A stretch of 64,000 nt of DNA from an uncultured Flavobacteriaceae bacterium (GTDB lineage Bacteria; Bacteroidota; Bacteroidia; Flavobacteriales; Flavobacteriaceae). The stretch is from positions 1-64,000 of the forward strand of contig CANLUH010000003.1 of the NCBI GenBank assembly GCA_947494205.1. Direction: 5' to 3'. Each line of letters opens with the position of its first letter. Positions within the stretch are counted from its first letter, which is position 1. Below are positions 47,126 to 55,928 of this stretch, one piece after another. The translations under genes and the position numbers were made by a program. A model generated the notes under the pieces. The model searched no databases and was not told the DNA's origin. It saw only the letters and a list, made by a program, of their open reading frames with translations.

Positions 47126-48034
47126 ATGGATTTTTATATTTCATTTATAGCTAAAAATAAACAGCAATATTCTGAATTATTTAATAGGCTATTCGCTTGG
47201 GTGAAAAAGGAAGGAGTTGATATTGAAATAGAAGAGATTCTTGATGCTGCTGATTTTACAAAGTCTTTAATAAAAGATATAGATTCTTCTAGACTTTTAA
47301 ACTCAGAATTACAGCATATAGTTAGTTTTACCTATTTAAATTTAAAACCATTAGAAATTTCTTCTAAACTTAATTTAGTTGGAGATAAAAGGGGAATGGG
47401 GATTTACATCAAAGAAAATGGTAATATTTATTTTTCATTGAATGGGCGTAACTTATGGGGGTGGTATGAAAGAAAATATTTAAAAAATGAGGAGTATGAA
47501 AAAATAGAAGAACATAGAATTTTGCTATTAATAGGCTTGAGCGAATTATTTAATGAATTGGTTAAATTATGTGAGAGTTTGATATCACATGGGTCTTTCT
47601 TTATAGAAGGAGAATTACGAACGAGAATTACAAGTTCTATGGGGTATTATAATTGTTATAAAGATTTCGTGTTCGATTATAGTAGAGTTTTACTTGACAG
47701 TAAATCAAATTATTATTTTACAGAATATTTAGGAAACGAAAAAAGACTTTTAAATGAAATCAATTCAGATATAGAAAATAAAATTTTTTACAATAATTTC
47801 AAAGATGATGTTAGAGGTGATTTAAGTAATTTTATTAAAAAAATTGACTTTAATTCTATTGAATTATTGAGTAGTTTGACTGAAAAGCATATTGAAGAAA
47901 AATTAAAGATTATTCTTAAAAAAAATGAAGATGTTATTTTTAATAAAACTAAAACAGGTTTTACTATTTGCACTTATCCTAACGATACCTTGTGGACGAT
48001 TTATTATGACTTTTTAGAGGAGATTTTAAGATAA
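47126..48034 (+). CDS. Candidate immunity protein for the orphan nuclease tip
   Basis: A 302-aa soluble protein with no signal peptide or TM helix and no family I recognise. It is Lys/Glu/Asn-rich with an overall acidic to neutral character. It starts 11 bp after the nuclease tip, the usual place of an immunity gene. A cytosolic location fits protection against a nuclease. It ends at a clear terminator. Confidence 0.6.
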   Translation: MDFYISFIAKNKQQYSELFNRLFAWVKKEGVDIEIEEILDAADFTKSLIKDIDSSRLLNSELQHIVSFTYLNLKPLEISSKLNLVGDKRGMGIYIKENGNIYFSLNGRNLWGWYERKYLKNEEYEKIEEHRILLLIGLSELFNELVKLCESLISHGSFFIEGELRTRITSSMGYYNCYKDFVFDYSRVLLDSKSNYYFTEYLGNEKRLLNEINSDIENKIFYNNFKDDVRGDLSNFIKKIDFNSIELLSSLTEKHIEEKLKIILKKNEDVIFNKTKTGFTICTYPNDTLWTIYYDFLEEILR

Positions 48035-48042
48035 AAGTAAAG

Positions 48043-48070
48043 ACCACAATATAAAAGTTGTGGTTTTTTT
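48043..48070 (+). terminator. Terminator after the second immunity gene
   Basis: Stem ACCACAA (48043-48049) with TTGTGGT (48058-48064), an 8-nt loop, then a run of T. It lies 9 bp after the stop codon at the right end of the RHS island. Confidence 0.8.
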
Positions 48071-48169
48071 ATGCGTAAGCCTTTTTAGTACCTCTAAATA
48101 AAAGCATCAATAATTGTTACAATAGTGTTTTTATCTTCAATACTAGTGGTAATTCCAAACTAAAAAAAC

Positions 48170-49477
48170 CTAAACATTAGAACTAAATTGCTTCAATTTA
48201 CCACTTTTAGCACGTTTTAAAACTGTTTTACGCTCAAAGGTAACCGTTAGACCAGATTCCAGATATTTTGCCACAGCATCTTTTATAAGCTGTATTTTAT
48301 CTTCAGAAAGAGGGGTTTTACTAACATAACTTATTTTAAAAGTGTCTAGTGTAAGCTGTTCAATAATAAACTCCTTAACATTACCATCATTTTCAATAAT
48401 AGTTTTAGTAACATAATAGAAGGTTAAACCAGCTGCACGTTTTCCACTTGGCAAAATAGCAATATCGTTAGTACGCCCAACTAAGCTTTTAAGAATTGGC
48501 TTTTGTAGTGTGCTTTCTTCCGACAAGGTTCCAATATCTCCTAATTGATAACGAATAAAAGGATGTGCCTTGTTATAAAGTGAAGTAATAACCACTTTAC
48601 CTTCTTTACCATAAGGAACAGGTTTATTATGCTCGTCTAGAATTTCAATAAATAAATCGTCGCTATTTACTACCCATTCATCATTAGTATTCTGGAAAGC
48701 AATTAAACCCAATTCGGCAGCGCCATATTCATTAACAACAGGAATACCAAATTGTTTTTTTAAAAGAGTTTTATCGTTATCGAAAAGCATTTCCGAAGTC
48801 ACAATACAAACCTTTAAACTAGGACAAACCGATTTTAAAATAATATCTTTTCGTTCTAAGAATTTGGCAAACTGTACAATAGAACTCGTATAACCATTAA
48901 TATAATCGAAAGACGTACTTTTAAATTTATTGAGGTTTTTTTCTAATTGAGCATCGCTTAAATCGAAAACCGAAAATCGGAAACGACGACTTAAAACATC
49001 CTTTAAACGTTCTTTATAATAACCTATTGTATTTAATGGAATACCGTAAAAACGGGCCTGTTTCGATGTGTTAAAATCTAAATGATACCAACCATATCTG
49101 TCTATAAAGCCAGACCAAGTCATGGCATGGCAATATTTATCCTTCGCAAAAATAAAAGGCGTACCAGAAGATCCAGATGTTTTATTAACGTAACAATCTT
49201 TTACAGAAAACCCTTTAGATAATCTATTCTCCAGCGGTTGCTGTAAATCTAGTTTGGTAATTACAGGAATACTATTCCAGTCTTTAGCATTAGCATTTGC
49301 GGCTAGTTGTTTATAAAACGAATTGTTTTTTAAATGGTAGTTTACAATAGCCTCACGTTGTTTATAAAAATACGCTTCATGCTCACTACTATTTAAACGT
49401 TTAATAGCCTTAAAAGCAGTAGAAGCTTCCTTAATTGGGAAGCCGTTAAGTCGTAGAGAAAGGTCAAATAAATTCAA
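48170..49477 (-). CDS. CapK/phenylacetate-CoA ligase-like AMP-forming enzyme
   Basis: A 435-aa adenylate-forming enzyme. The P-loop-like KTSGSSGTPFIFAKD is near residue 90. NEYGAAELGLIAFQ and RYQLGDIGTL lie in the central and C-terminal parts. It matches the CapK family linked with capsule loci, although its substrate is unknown. It is convergent with the RHS island and divergent from purD. It may be a remnant of the same polysaccharide region, split off by the RHS island. Confidence 0.85.
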   Translation of the reverse strand: MNLFDLSLRLNGFPIKEASTAFKAIKRLNSSEHEAYFYKQREAIVNYHLKNNSFYKQLAANANAKDWNSIPVITKLDLQQPLENRLSKGFSVKDCYVNKTSGSSGTPFIFAKDKYCHAMTWSGFIDRYGWYHLDFNTSKQARFYGIPLNTIGYYKERLKDVLSRRFRFSVFDLSDAQLEKNLNKFKSTSFDYINGYTSSIVQFAKFLERKDIILKSVCPSLKVCIVTSEMLFDNDKTLLKKQFGIPVVNEYGAAELGLIAFQNTNDEWVVNSDDLFIEILDEHNKPVPYGKEGKVVITSLYNKAHPFIRYQLGDIGTLSEESTLQKPILKSLVGRTNDIAILPSGKRAAGLTFYYVTKTIIENDGNVKEFIIEQLTLDTFKISYVSKTPLSEDKIQLIKDAVAKYLESGLTVTFERKTVLKRAKSGKLKQFSSNV

Positions 49478-49516
49478 AAGAAAAACGTATAAATATGTTT
49501 ATGTAAAGTAAATAAT

Positions 49517-49524
49517 TATTTTTG
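49517..49524 (+). promoter_or_regulatory. -7 promoter element of purD
   Basis: TATTTTTG matches the Bacteroidota TAnnTTTG box. An in-frame TTG at 49522 lies inside this box and so is not the start of translation. The true start is ATG 49543. Confidence 0.6.
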
Positions 49525-49542
49525 CGCAAACAACAACAAACT

Positions 49543-50814
49543 ATGACTATTTTAATACTTGGTTCTGGCGGAAGAGAACACACTATTGCTTGGAAATTGG
49601 CACAAAGTCCAAAAGCAAAACAATTATTTGTAGCACCAGGAAACTCTGGAACAGCACAAATAGCAACAAATGTAAATATAAAAGTTACCGATTTTGAAGC
49701 TATTAAAACTTTGGTTTTAGAACATAATATCGATATGGTCGTTGTTGGACCAGAAGATCCTTTAGTGCAAGGTATTCACGATTTCTTTTTAAATGATGAG
49801 GCGTTAAAACAAGTTGGTGTTATTGGACCGCAAAAAGCTGCAGCAGAATTAGAAGGAAGTAAAGAATTTGCTAAAGAGTTTTTATTTAGACATAATATAC
49901 CAACAGCAGCTTACCAAAGTTTTAATAGTGATACTGTAGAAGCAGGCTATGCCTTTTTAGAAACCCTAAATCCACCATATGTATTAAAAGCAGACGGCTT
50001 AGCAGCGGGAAAAGGGGTTGTAATATTAAACGATATTAATGAAGCAAAGGCCGAATTAAAAGCCATGTTAGTAGATGCTAAGTTTGGAAGTGCAAGTACC
50101 AAAGTGGTTATCGAAGAATTTCTAGACGGTATAGAGTTAAGCTGTTTTGTATTAACAGACGGTAAAAACTATAAAATACTTCCAACAGCTAAAGATTATA
50201 AACGTATTGGAGAAGGAGATACAGGATTAAACACAGGAGGAATGGGAGCCATTTCGCCAGTACCTTTTGCAGACGACACTTTTATGACTAAAATAAAGGA
50301 ACGCATAGTGATCCCAACCATAAAAGGGTTAGAAAAAGACAATTTACCTTATAAAGGTTTTGTGTTTATTGGGTTAATTAAAGTAGGAAATGATCCTTTT
50401 GTAATAGAATATAACGTACGTTTAGGAGATCCAGAAACAGAAGTAGTATTACCGCGTTTAAAGAACGATTTAGTTGAGGTATTCGAAGCAGTAGCTAACC
50501 AAACATTAAATACAATAAACATTGAAATTGATGAACGTGCGGCAACAACAGTAATGTTAGTCTCTGGAGGTTACCCAGAAGCGTACGAGAAAGGAAAAGA
50601 GATTTCGGGCGTAGAAACTATTGAAGATTCTATAGTTTTCCATGCTGGGGCTACTATAAAAGATGGTAAAATTGTTACCTCTGGAGGACGTGTAATGGCA
50701 ATAACTAGTTACGGAGAAACGTACCAAGAGGCCATAAAAAAATCTTATCAAAATATAGAAAAACTACATTTTGATAAGATGAATTATCGAAAAGATATTG
50801 GTTTCGATTTATAA
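49543..50814 (+). CDS. purD: Phosphoribosylamine-glycine ligase
   Basis: A 423-aa ATP-grasp enzyme of purine synthesis. The N-terminus MTILILGSGGREHTIAWKL, the VVGPEDPLVQGI segment, LKADGLAAGKGVVI, GAISPVPFADD and the metal-site VIEYNVRLGDPETEVVLPRL are all present. It joins phosphoribosylamine and glycine. I use ATG 49543, which gives the family's usual N-terminus and follows a promoter box at 49517-49524. Confidence 0.97.
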   Translation: MTILILGSGGREHTIAWKLAQSPKAKQLFVAPGNSGTAQIATNVNIKVTDFEAIKTLVLEHNIDMVVVGPEDPLVQGIHDFFLNDEALKQVGVIGPQKAAAELEGSKEFAKEFLFRHNIPTAAYQSFNSDTVEAGYAFLETLNPPYVLKADGLAAGKGVVILNDINEAKAELKAMLVDAKFGSASTKVVIEEFLDGIELSCFVLTDGKNYKILPTAKDYKRIGEGDTGLNTGGMGAISPVPFADDTFMTKIKERIVIPTIKGLEKDNLPYKGFVFIGLIKVGNDPFVIEYNVRLGDPETEVVLPRLKNDLVEVFEAVANQTLNTINIEIDERAATTVMLVSGGYPEAYEKGKEISGVETIEDSIVFHAGATIKDGKIVTSGGRVMAITSYGETYQEAIKKSYQNIEKLHFDKMNYRKDIGFDL

Positions 50815-50827
50815 TATAGAATAACGA

Positions 50828-51055
50828 TTAAAGGTAAGAGTGTGATGATATGCTCTTATCTTCTTCGTTATTAGCATTAAATTTCTTTAATTGAAGCATC
50901 CAGTAAGTAATCGCTACAGCTCCAACAATCATAAAAATCCAATTCATAATATTTGCAGACCACCAGTTTTCTAGTTCTTGAGCTCTAAAAGCATCAAAAG
51001 GAGCAAATAATACATTTACAAATAAATCTTGAATTGCGTAAAATAAATCTTTCAT
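50828..51055 (-). CDS. DUF6341 family small membrane protein
   Basis: A 75-aa protein (MKDLFYAIQDLFVNVLFAPF). It has one TM helix at about 37-55 (NIMNWIFMIVGAVAITYWM) and an ISSHSYL-type end. I recognise it as the flavobacterial DUF6341 type, found next to DUF6427 and purD. The start is ATG 51055. An upstream in-frame TTG at 51076 lies in the promoter box and is rejected. Function unknown. Confidence 0.8.
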   Translation of the reverse strand: MKDLFYAIQDLFVNVLFAPFDAFRAQELENWWSANIMNWIFMIVGAVAITYWMLQLKKFNANNEEDKSISSHSYL

Positions 51056-51073
51056 ATTAGTATATTTATAAGG

Positions 51074-51081
51074 CAAAAATA
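51074..51081 (-). promoter_or_regulatory. -7 promoter element of the DUF6341 gene
   Basis: On the minus strand it reads TATTTTTG, a TAnnTTTG match, 19 bp before the ATG at 51055. Confidence 0.5.
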
Positions 51082-51093
51082 CAAAAACAGATA

Positions 51094-52017
51094 ATGATTA
51101 CAAGTATTTTTAGTAAATCTAAACCAATTAATTTTTTAATTGTTTTTTTCATTTCACTTTTAGCCTTTTTTGTTGCTATTTTAAGATTTGATGAAACAGA
51201 ATTAACAGCGAGTTATATTGTAAAGTTAAACCTTGTTTTTCTGTCGTGTTATTTTTCAATTTTACTAACCGATTTTATAGTAAGTAAAAACTATTTGTCG
51301 CAAAAAAGTAATTACGAAGTTCTCTTTTTTAGTCTGTTTTTATTGTTGTTTCCTAAAGTATTTTTGCATCTAGATATTATTTTAGCAAACCTATTTGTAT
51401 TGCTAGCGTTACGTCGTTTATTAAGTTTAAGATCACAAAAAGAACTTATAAAAAAGCTATACGATGCTGCATTTTTAATAGGTATAGCAACACTTTTTTA
51501 TTTTTGGGCCATTCTGTTTTTTGTTATTATTTTCGTGACACTATTTTTTCATTCTAAAAATAGATTAGAACATTGGTTTATACCTTTACTAGGTTTAATA
51601 ACAGTTGCTATTATTGCTATAGCTTGTTCGGTTATTTTTAATAACGATTTCTTCTCGGTACTAAACATAACACCACACGTTAGTTTCGATTTTAGTTTGT
51701 ATAACTCGGTACAATTTATTGTAGCGACAACCTTGTTGTTTTCTTTTGGTATTTGGTCTTCGATATATTATTTAAAAGCCATTAAAAAGAAAAAGAAAGT
51801 ACTGCGTTCTACTTATAAAATAGTATTTACAGCATGTTGTATAGCAATTATTATCATGCTATTATCGTCAATAAAGGATGGAAGCGAATTTCTATTTTTA
51901 TTTGCACCATTAGCCATTATAATAACTAATTATGCCGAAATGATTAATGAAAAATGGTTTAAAGAACTCTTTATTCTATTAATGGTAATAACACCATTTA
52001 TATTATTAATGCTGTAA
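51094..52017 (+). CDS. DUF6427 family polytopic membrane protein
   Basis: A 307-aa protein with about nine hydrophobic helices. It begins MITSIFSKSKPINFLIVFF, which I recognise as DUF6427, a family restricted to Bacteroidota. It is divergent from the DUF6341 gene and its end overlaps the convergent upp gene by 12 bp. Function unknown. Confidence 0.8.
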   Translation: MITSIFSKSKPINFLIVFFISLLAFFVAILRFDETELTASYIVKLNLVFLSCYFSILLTDFIVSKNYLSQKSNYEVLFFSLFLLLFPKVFLHLDIILANLFVLLALRRLLSLRSQKELIKKLYDAAFLIGIATLFYFWAILFFVIIFVTLFFHSKNRLEHWFIPLLGLITVAIIAIACSVIFNNDFFSVLNITPHVSFDFSLYNSVQFIVATTLLFSFGIWSSIYYLKAIKKKKKVLRSTYKIVFTACCIAIIIMLLSSIKDGSEFLFLFAPLAIIITNYAEMINEKWFKELFILLMVITPFILLML

Positions 52018-52665
52018 TTTTTTTCCAAAAGCTAAATCGCCAGCATCTCCAAGACCGGGGACAATATACCCTTTGCTATTTAATACGTTGTCTACAGTAG
52101 CAATCCATAAATGCGTGTTTTCAGGGAACTTGTCTTTAATAAAATCAATACCCTCTTCAGCTCCAATTACTGCCACTAAATGGATTTCTTTAGGTGTTCC
52201 AAAAGGCTTTAAAGCTTCGTAAGTTGCAACTAAAGACTGTCCGCTAGCAACCATAGGGTCTGCTAGAACCAATGTTTTTCCTTCTAAACTTGGGCAAGCT
52301 AGATATTCAACAATAATTTCAAAAACTTCCGGATTGTCTTTATGGTGTCTGTAAGCAGAGATAAAAGCATTTTCTGCAGTATCAAAATAATTTAACAAGC
52401 CATTATGTAATGGCACACCAGCTCTTAAAATAGAGCATAAAACAACATCGTTATTAGGTAAATCTACTGTTGCTTCGGCTAAAGGCGTTTGTATGGTTTT
52501 AGAATTATAAGTGAATGTCTTACTCATTTCATAACCTAAAATTTCCCCAATACGTTCAATATTTCTCCTAAAGCGCATACTGTCTTTTTGTATAGATTGA
52601 TCTCTTATTTCAGAAAGAAATGTATTTAGAATTGAGTTTTTAGAGGATATGTTATGAATATGCAT
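52006..52665 (-). CDS. upp: Uracil phosphoribosyltransferase
   Basis: A 219-aa type I phosphoribosyltransferase. The PRPP loop is LADPMVASGQS (canonical DPMxATG-like). SILRAGVPLHNGL and the C-terminal uracil-binding YIVPGLGDAGDLAFG are also present. It salvages uracil to UMP. The 3' end overlaps the convergent DUF6427 gene by 12 bp. Confidence 0.95.
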   Translation of the reverse strand: MHIHNISSKNSILNTFLSEIRDQSIQKDSMRFRRNIERIGEILGYEMSKTFTYNSKTIQTPLAEATVDLPNNDVVLCSILRAGVPLHNGLLNYFDTAENAFISAYRHHKDNPEVFEIIVEYLACPSLEGKTLVLADPMVASGQSLVATYEALKPFGTPKEIHLVAVIGAEEGIDFIKDKFPENTHLWIATVDNVLNSKGYIVPGLGDAGDLAFGKKLQH

Positions 52666-52754
52666 AATGACTAAGCTTAATTTTATGGTGGTAAAGTTAA
52701 TTATTTACAAGCACAGTTGCATTTATCAATAACAAGATTCTTATATAATTTGCG

Positions 52755-52762
52755 TAGTTTTG
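52755..52762 (+). promoter_or_regulatory. -7 promoter element of the DUF4254 gene
   Basis: TAGTTTTG, a TAnnTTTG match, 19 bp before ATG 52782. No good TTG at the -33 distance was seen. Confidence 0.4.
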
Positions 52763-52781
52763 CGTTTTAAAACAATAAAAT

Positions 52782-53390
52782 ATGTTTACAGATAAGGCAA
52801 ACGCTATTTTTCAAGACGTTATAAATAAGTACCACGTAATAAATACAGTGGATCAAGAGTTCACAAATAGTTACGATAAAAATACAGATTTAATAGCTCA
52901 TTTATTATACAGAAAATGTTGGATAGATACTGTACAATGGCATTATGAAGACATTATTAGAGATCCACAAATAGATCCAGTAGCGGCCTTAACTTTAAAG
53001 CGTAAAATCGATGCTTCTAACCAAGATAGAACAGACATGGTAGAGTATATTGATAGTTATTTCTTAGAAAAATACGCTGATGTAACACCAAAAGAATCTG
53101 CAAAAATAAATTCTGAAAGCCCAGCTTGGGCAATAGACAGACTGTCTATTTTAGCATTAAAAATTTACCACATGAACGAAGAAGTGGAAAGAACAGATGC
53201 TTCTGATGCTCATGTTGCAGCTTGCCAGAAAAAATTAGATATTTTATTAGAGCAACGCGTAGATTTAAGTACAGCAATAGACGATTTAATTACCGATGTT
53301 GAAAACGGAGACAAGTACATGAAAGTGTATAAGCAAATGAAAATGTACAACGACGACGAATTAAACCCAGTATTAAGAAATCAGAAATAA
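52782..53390 (+). CDS. DUF4254 family protein
   Basis: A 202-aa helical cytosolic protein. The segments HLLYRKCWIDTVQWHYEDIIRD (around residue 45) and LKRKIDASNQDRTDMVE are those I associate with DUF4254. In Bacteroidota this gene is often followed by a GT9 glycosyltransferase, as here (32-bp gap). This suggests a shared role in lipopolysaccharide core assembly. Biochemical function is unknown to me. Confidence 0.85.
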   Translation: MFTDKANAIFQDVINKYHVINTVDQEFTNSYDKNTDLIAHLLYRKCWIDTVQWHYEDIIRDPQIDPVAALTLKRKIDASNQDRTDMVEYIDSYFLEKYADVTPKESAKINSESPAWAIDRLSILALKIYHMNEEVERTDASDAHVAACQKKLDILLEQRVDLSTAIDDLITDVENGDKYMKVYKQMKMYNDDELNPVLRNQK

Positions 53391-53422
53391 TCTTTTTTAG
53401 ACGCTTACAACGCTAAACAAAC

Positions 53423-54439
53423 ATGCCAAAGCCAAAACATATACTAGTTATTCGTCTTTCGGCAATGGGAGATGTGGCCATGACTGTTCCGGTGTTACGA
53501 GCCTTTACTAAGCAATACCCAGAAGTAAAGCTTACTGTTTTAACACGTGATTTTTTTAAACCTTTTTTTGGAGATTTGCCAAACACTACTGTTTATGCAG
53601 CAGATTTAAAAGGACAACATAAAGGTGTATTGGGGTTGTTTAAACTTTCAAAAGAACTAAAAACCTTAAACATAGATGCTGTAGCAGATTTGCACAATGT
53701 ATTAAGAACTAAAATTCTTAAGCTTTTCTTCTTCGGAAAGACTTTCGAGCAGATAAACAAAGGCAGAACAGAAAAAAAAGCATTAGTAAAAGGAGAGATT
53801 TTTAAACAACTTAAAACAACGCATGAACGTTATGCGGATGTTTTTAGTACACTTGGATATGTCATCGATTTATCTGAAAAACCAAAACCTTTAACCCATA
53901 GTATTAGTGCTAAAGCGCAACAGTTAATAGGAAATGATACTAATAAATGGATTGGTATTGCACCGTTTGCACAGTATACATCTAAAATGTATCCTTTGGA
54001 TTTGTTAGAGACTATTATTGAAAAATTATCCAAAAACTATAAAATTCTGTTGTTTGGTGGAGGGCAAAAAGAGGTTGAAACACTTAATCGCTTTCAAGAA
54101 AAATATACTAATGTTATTAATTTAGCAGGTCAATTAGATTTAAACGAAGAGTTAAATGTAATCTCTAATTTAGATGTCATGATTGCTATGGATTCTGGTA
54201 ACGGGCATCTTGCTGCGATGCTAGGTGTAAAAGTTATGACTATTTGGAATGTAACCCATCCTTATGCAGGATTTGCACCTTTTGGGCAGCCTGGTACACT
54301 ACAAATACTTCCAGATAGAAGTAAATACCCTTTAATACCAACCTCTATTTATGGTAATAAATATCCAGAAGGCTATGAAGTTGCAGCTGGAACAATACTT
54401 CCAGAGAGTGTAATTAAGCAAATAGAAAGTATACTATAA
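53423..54439 (+). CDS. GT9-family glycosyltransferase (heptosyltransferase-like)
   Basis: A 338-aa GT-B enzyme with N-terminal HILVIRLSAMGDVAMTVPVL, WIGIAPFAQYTSKMYP, LLFGGGQKE and the donor-site AMDSGNGHLAAMLGVKVMTI. These match ADP-heptose:LPS heptosyltransferases (GT9). It probably adds a core sugar to lipopolysaccharide. It is in an apparent two-gene operon with the DUF4254 gene. Confidence 0.92.
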   Translation: MPKPKHILVIRLSAMGDVAMTVPVLRAFTKQYPEVKLTVLTRDFFKPFFGDLPNTTVYAADLKGQHKGVLGLFKLSKELKTLNIDAVADLHNVLRTKILKLFFFGKTFEQINKGRTEKKALVKGEIFKQLKTTHERYADVFSTLGYVIDLSEKPKPLTHSISAKAQQLIGNDTNKWIGIAPFAQYTSKMYPLDLLETIIEKLSKNYKILLFGGGQKEVETLNRFQEKYTNVINLAGQLDLNEELNVISNLDVMIAMDSGNGHLAAMLGVKVMTIWNVTHPYAGFAPFGQPGTLQILPDRSKYPLIPTSIYGNKYPEGYEVAAGTILPESVIKQIESIL

Positions 54440-54760
54440 AATAAATGCCTCATCGTACGATGAGGCATTGGTATTTATAACTGTCTTAAAATCGAATATC
54501 ATCCCTTAAACTAACAAATCTATTTTAGAGCTATAAACTTAGCGTTAAAATTATAGTATTTTATCGAGATTATTTTTCCTTCATTGAAAAAAACAATATT
54601 ATTTCGACAAAACGTTTGTTTTTATGGATAAAGTGCTTGTTTTTTATTTTATTTGTTAAGAAATTAACTGTTTTATTTTATAATTATCTATTAGTAGCAA
54701 TGCTTATTTAGGTATTTAGTACATTCATTCGGTTAAGGTAGTATTAACCAAATTTAGGGT
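54440..54760. other. 321-bp AT-rich intergenic region between convergent genes
   Basis: It contains the palindrome at 54445-54468 next to the GT9 stop. The remainder is AT-rich with no small gene or RNA that I can support. Confidence 0.6.
54445..54468. terminator. 24-bp perfect palindrome after the GT9 gene
   Basis: ATGCCTCATCGT and its exact reverse complement are adjacent, 5 bp after the stop codon. It can form a G+C-richer hairpin than its surroundings, but a clean T run is lacking. A terminator is the most likely role. Confidence 0.55.
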
Positions 54761-55816
54761 TTAAACATCATCATAATCTACAACAATAGAAGCTGTTGTT
54801 GGTTGTGCCTGACACGTTAATATTAAGCCTTCTGCAACTTCACTGTCTGTAAGAATGTTATTTTGCCTCATAGTCGCTTTCCCTTCTGTAACTCTAGCAA
54901 TACAGCTACTGCAAATGCCACCTTGGCAAGAGTAAGGTGCATCTAAGTCTTTTTCTAATGCCGCTTCTAGTATCGTTTGCTTTTGCGACATTTGGAAAGT
55001 AGCTTCCTCATCGTCAACAATAACTTTTATAGAGGTGTTTCCGTCTGCGCTAATAGTTTCTGTAGTGTCATTAATGTTAGAAGCTTTAAAAAGCTCATAG
55101 AAAACAGACGTTTCAGGAATGCCATTTTCAGATAAAACATCTTTAACCGTGTTAATCATGGCTTCTGGACCGCAAAGGTAAAAAGCATCTATAGTAATGT
55201 CCTTGTATCTGTTTTTTACAATTAAGTTAACGGTGCTTTTTTCAATTCTTCCAAAAAGAGCATCTTGTTCTTGGGCTTTACTAAAAACAAACTGTATAGT
55301 AAATCGGCTATTGTAAGTATTTTGTAGTGCTACTAATTCCTTTAAAAATATAGTATCCTGTGTTGTTTTATTTCCGTAGACTAATACAAAAGTACTATTA
55401 GGTTCTTCCTCTAGAACTGTTTTTGCAATACTTAAAACAGGAGTGATACCACTACCAGCAGCAAATGCAGCAATAGTTCTGGTTTTAGAAGCATCTGCCT
55501 CAAAAATAAAACGACCGTTTGGAGGGGAAACCTCTAAAAGGTCACCTTCCTTTAAATCGTTATTGGCGTATTTAGAAAACGTACCATTTTCTACTTCTTT
55601 TACAGCAACTTTTAAAATACCACTTTTAGGAGAAGAACATAATGAGTAATCACGTCTTACCTCTTTACCATTAATATCTGCTTTTAGAGTAATGTATTGT
55701 CCAGCTTTAAATACAAAAGTGTTTTTTAAATCGTTAGGAATAGTAAATGTAAGTGTAACACATTTAGCTGTTTCTCTATGTATATTTTGTATTGTGAGTT
55801 TATAAAATTGAGACAT
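54761..55816 (-). CDS. PaaE-type FAD/NAD(P)H and 2Fe-2S oxidoreductase
   Basis: A 351-aa ferredoxin-reductase fusion. It has an FAD-binding RRDYSLCSSP region (near residue 56), the nucleotide-binding AAGSGITPVLSI and LCGPEAMI. The C-terminal plant-type ferredoxin carries Cys in YSCQGGICSSC and a distant LTCQAQ (C-x4-C-x2-C-x29-C type). It matches PaaE, the reductase of phenylacetyl-CoA epoxidase, but no paaABCD genes are beside it. In flavobacteria a stand-alone copy may serve another oxygenase or desaturase. It is divergent from the PadR gene. Confidence 0.88.
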   Translation of the reverse strand: MSQFYKLTIQNIHRETAKCVTLTFTIPNDLKNTFVFKAGQYITLKADINGKEVRRDYSLCSSPKSGILKVAVKEVENGTFSKYANNDLKEGDLLEVSPPNGRFIFEADASKTRTIAAFAAGSGITPVLSIAKTVLEEEPNSTFVLVYGNKTTQDTIFLKELVALQNTYNSRFTIQFVFSKAQEQDALFGRIEKSTVNLIVKNRYKDITIDAFYLCGPEAMINTVKDVLSENGIPETSVFYELFKASNINDTTETISADGNTSIKVIVDDEEATFQMSQKQTILEAALEKDLDAPYSCQGGICSSCIARVTEGKATMRQNNILTDSEVAEGLILTCQAQPTTASIVVDYDDV

Positions 55817-55881
55817 CGTATAATTTTTTTTGTAAAAATAGTGAAGCCGTTTAGTTTAATAAACCTATTATGAAAAAAATA

Positions 55882-55917
55882 ATACATAATTTTCTTATGC
55901 ATAAGAAAATTATGTAT
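55882..55917. promoter_or_regulatory. 36-bp perfect palindrome, probable PadR operator
   Basis: Each base in 55882-55899 pairs with 55900-55917, centred on ATGCAT. The right edge touches the -7 box of padR and the whole site covers its -33 region. It also lies 66 bp upstream of the divergent reductase gene. PadR-family repressors bind long AT-rich inverted repeats in their own promoters (ATGT/ACAT ends, as here). Autorepression is strongly suggested. Confidence 0.8.
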
Positions 55918-55924
55918 ATATTTG
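55917..55924 (+). promoter_or_regulatory. -7 promoter element of padR
   Basis: TATATTTG matches TAnnTTTG. It ends only 4 bp before ATG 55929, so the transcript is predicted to be leaderless or nearly so. Confidence 0.65.
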
Positions 55925-55928
55925 TGCT

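Noticed and set aside
49522-49542. TTG start extending purD by seven residues
   Set aside because: The TTG is part of the -7 promoter box, and MTILILGSGGREH at ATG 49543 is the conserved PurD start.
51056-51076. TTG start extending the DUF6341 protein
   Set aside because: It lies in the minus-strand promoter box TATTTTTG, and MKDLF at 51055 is the family N-terminus.
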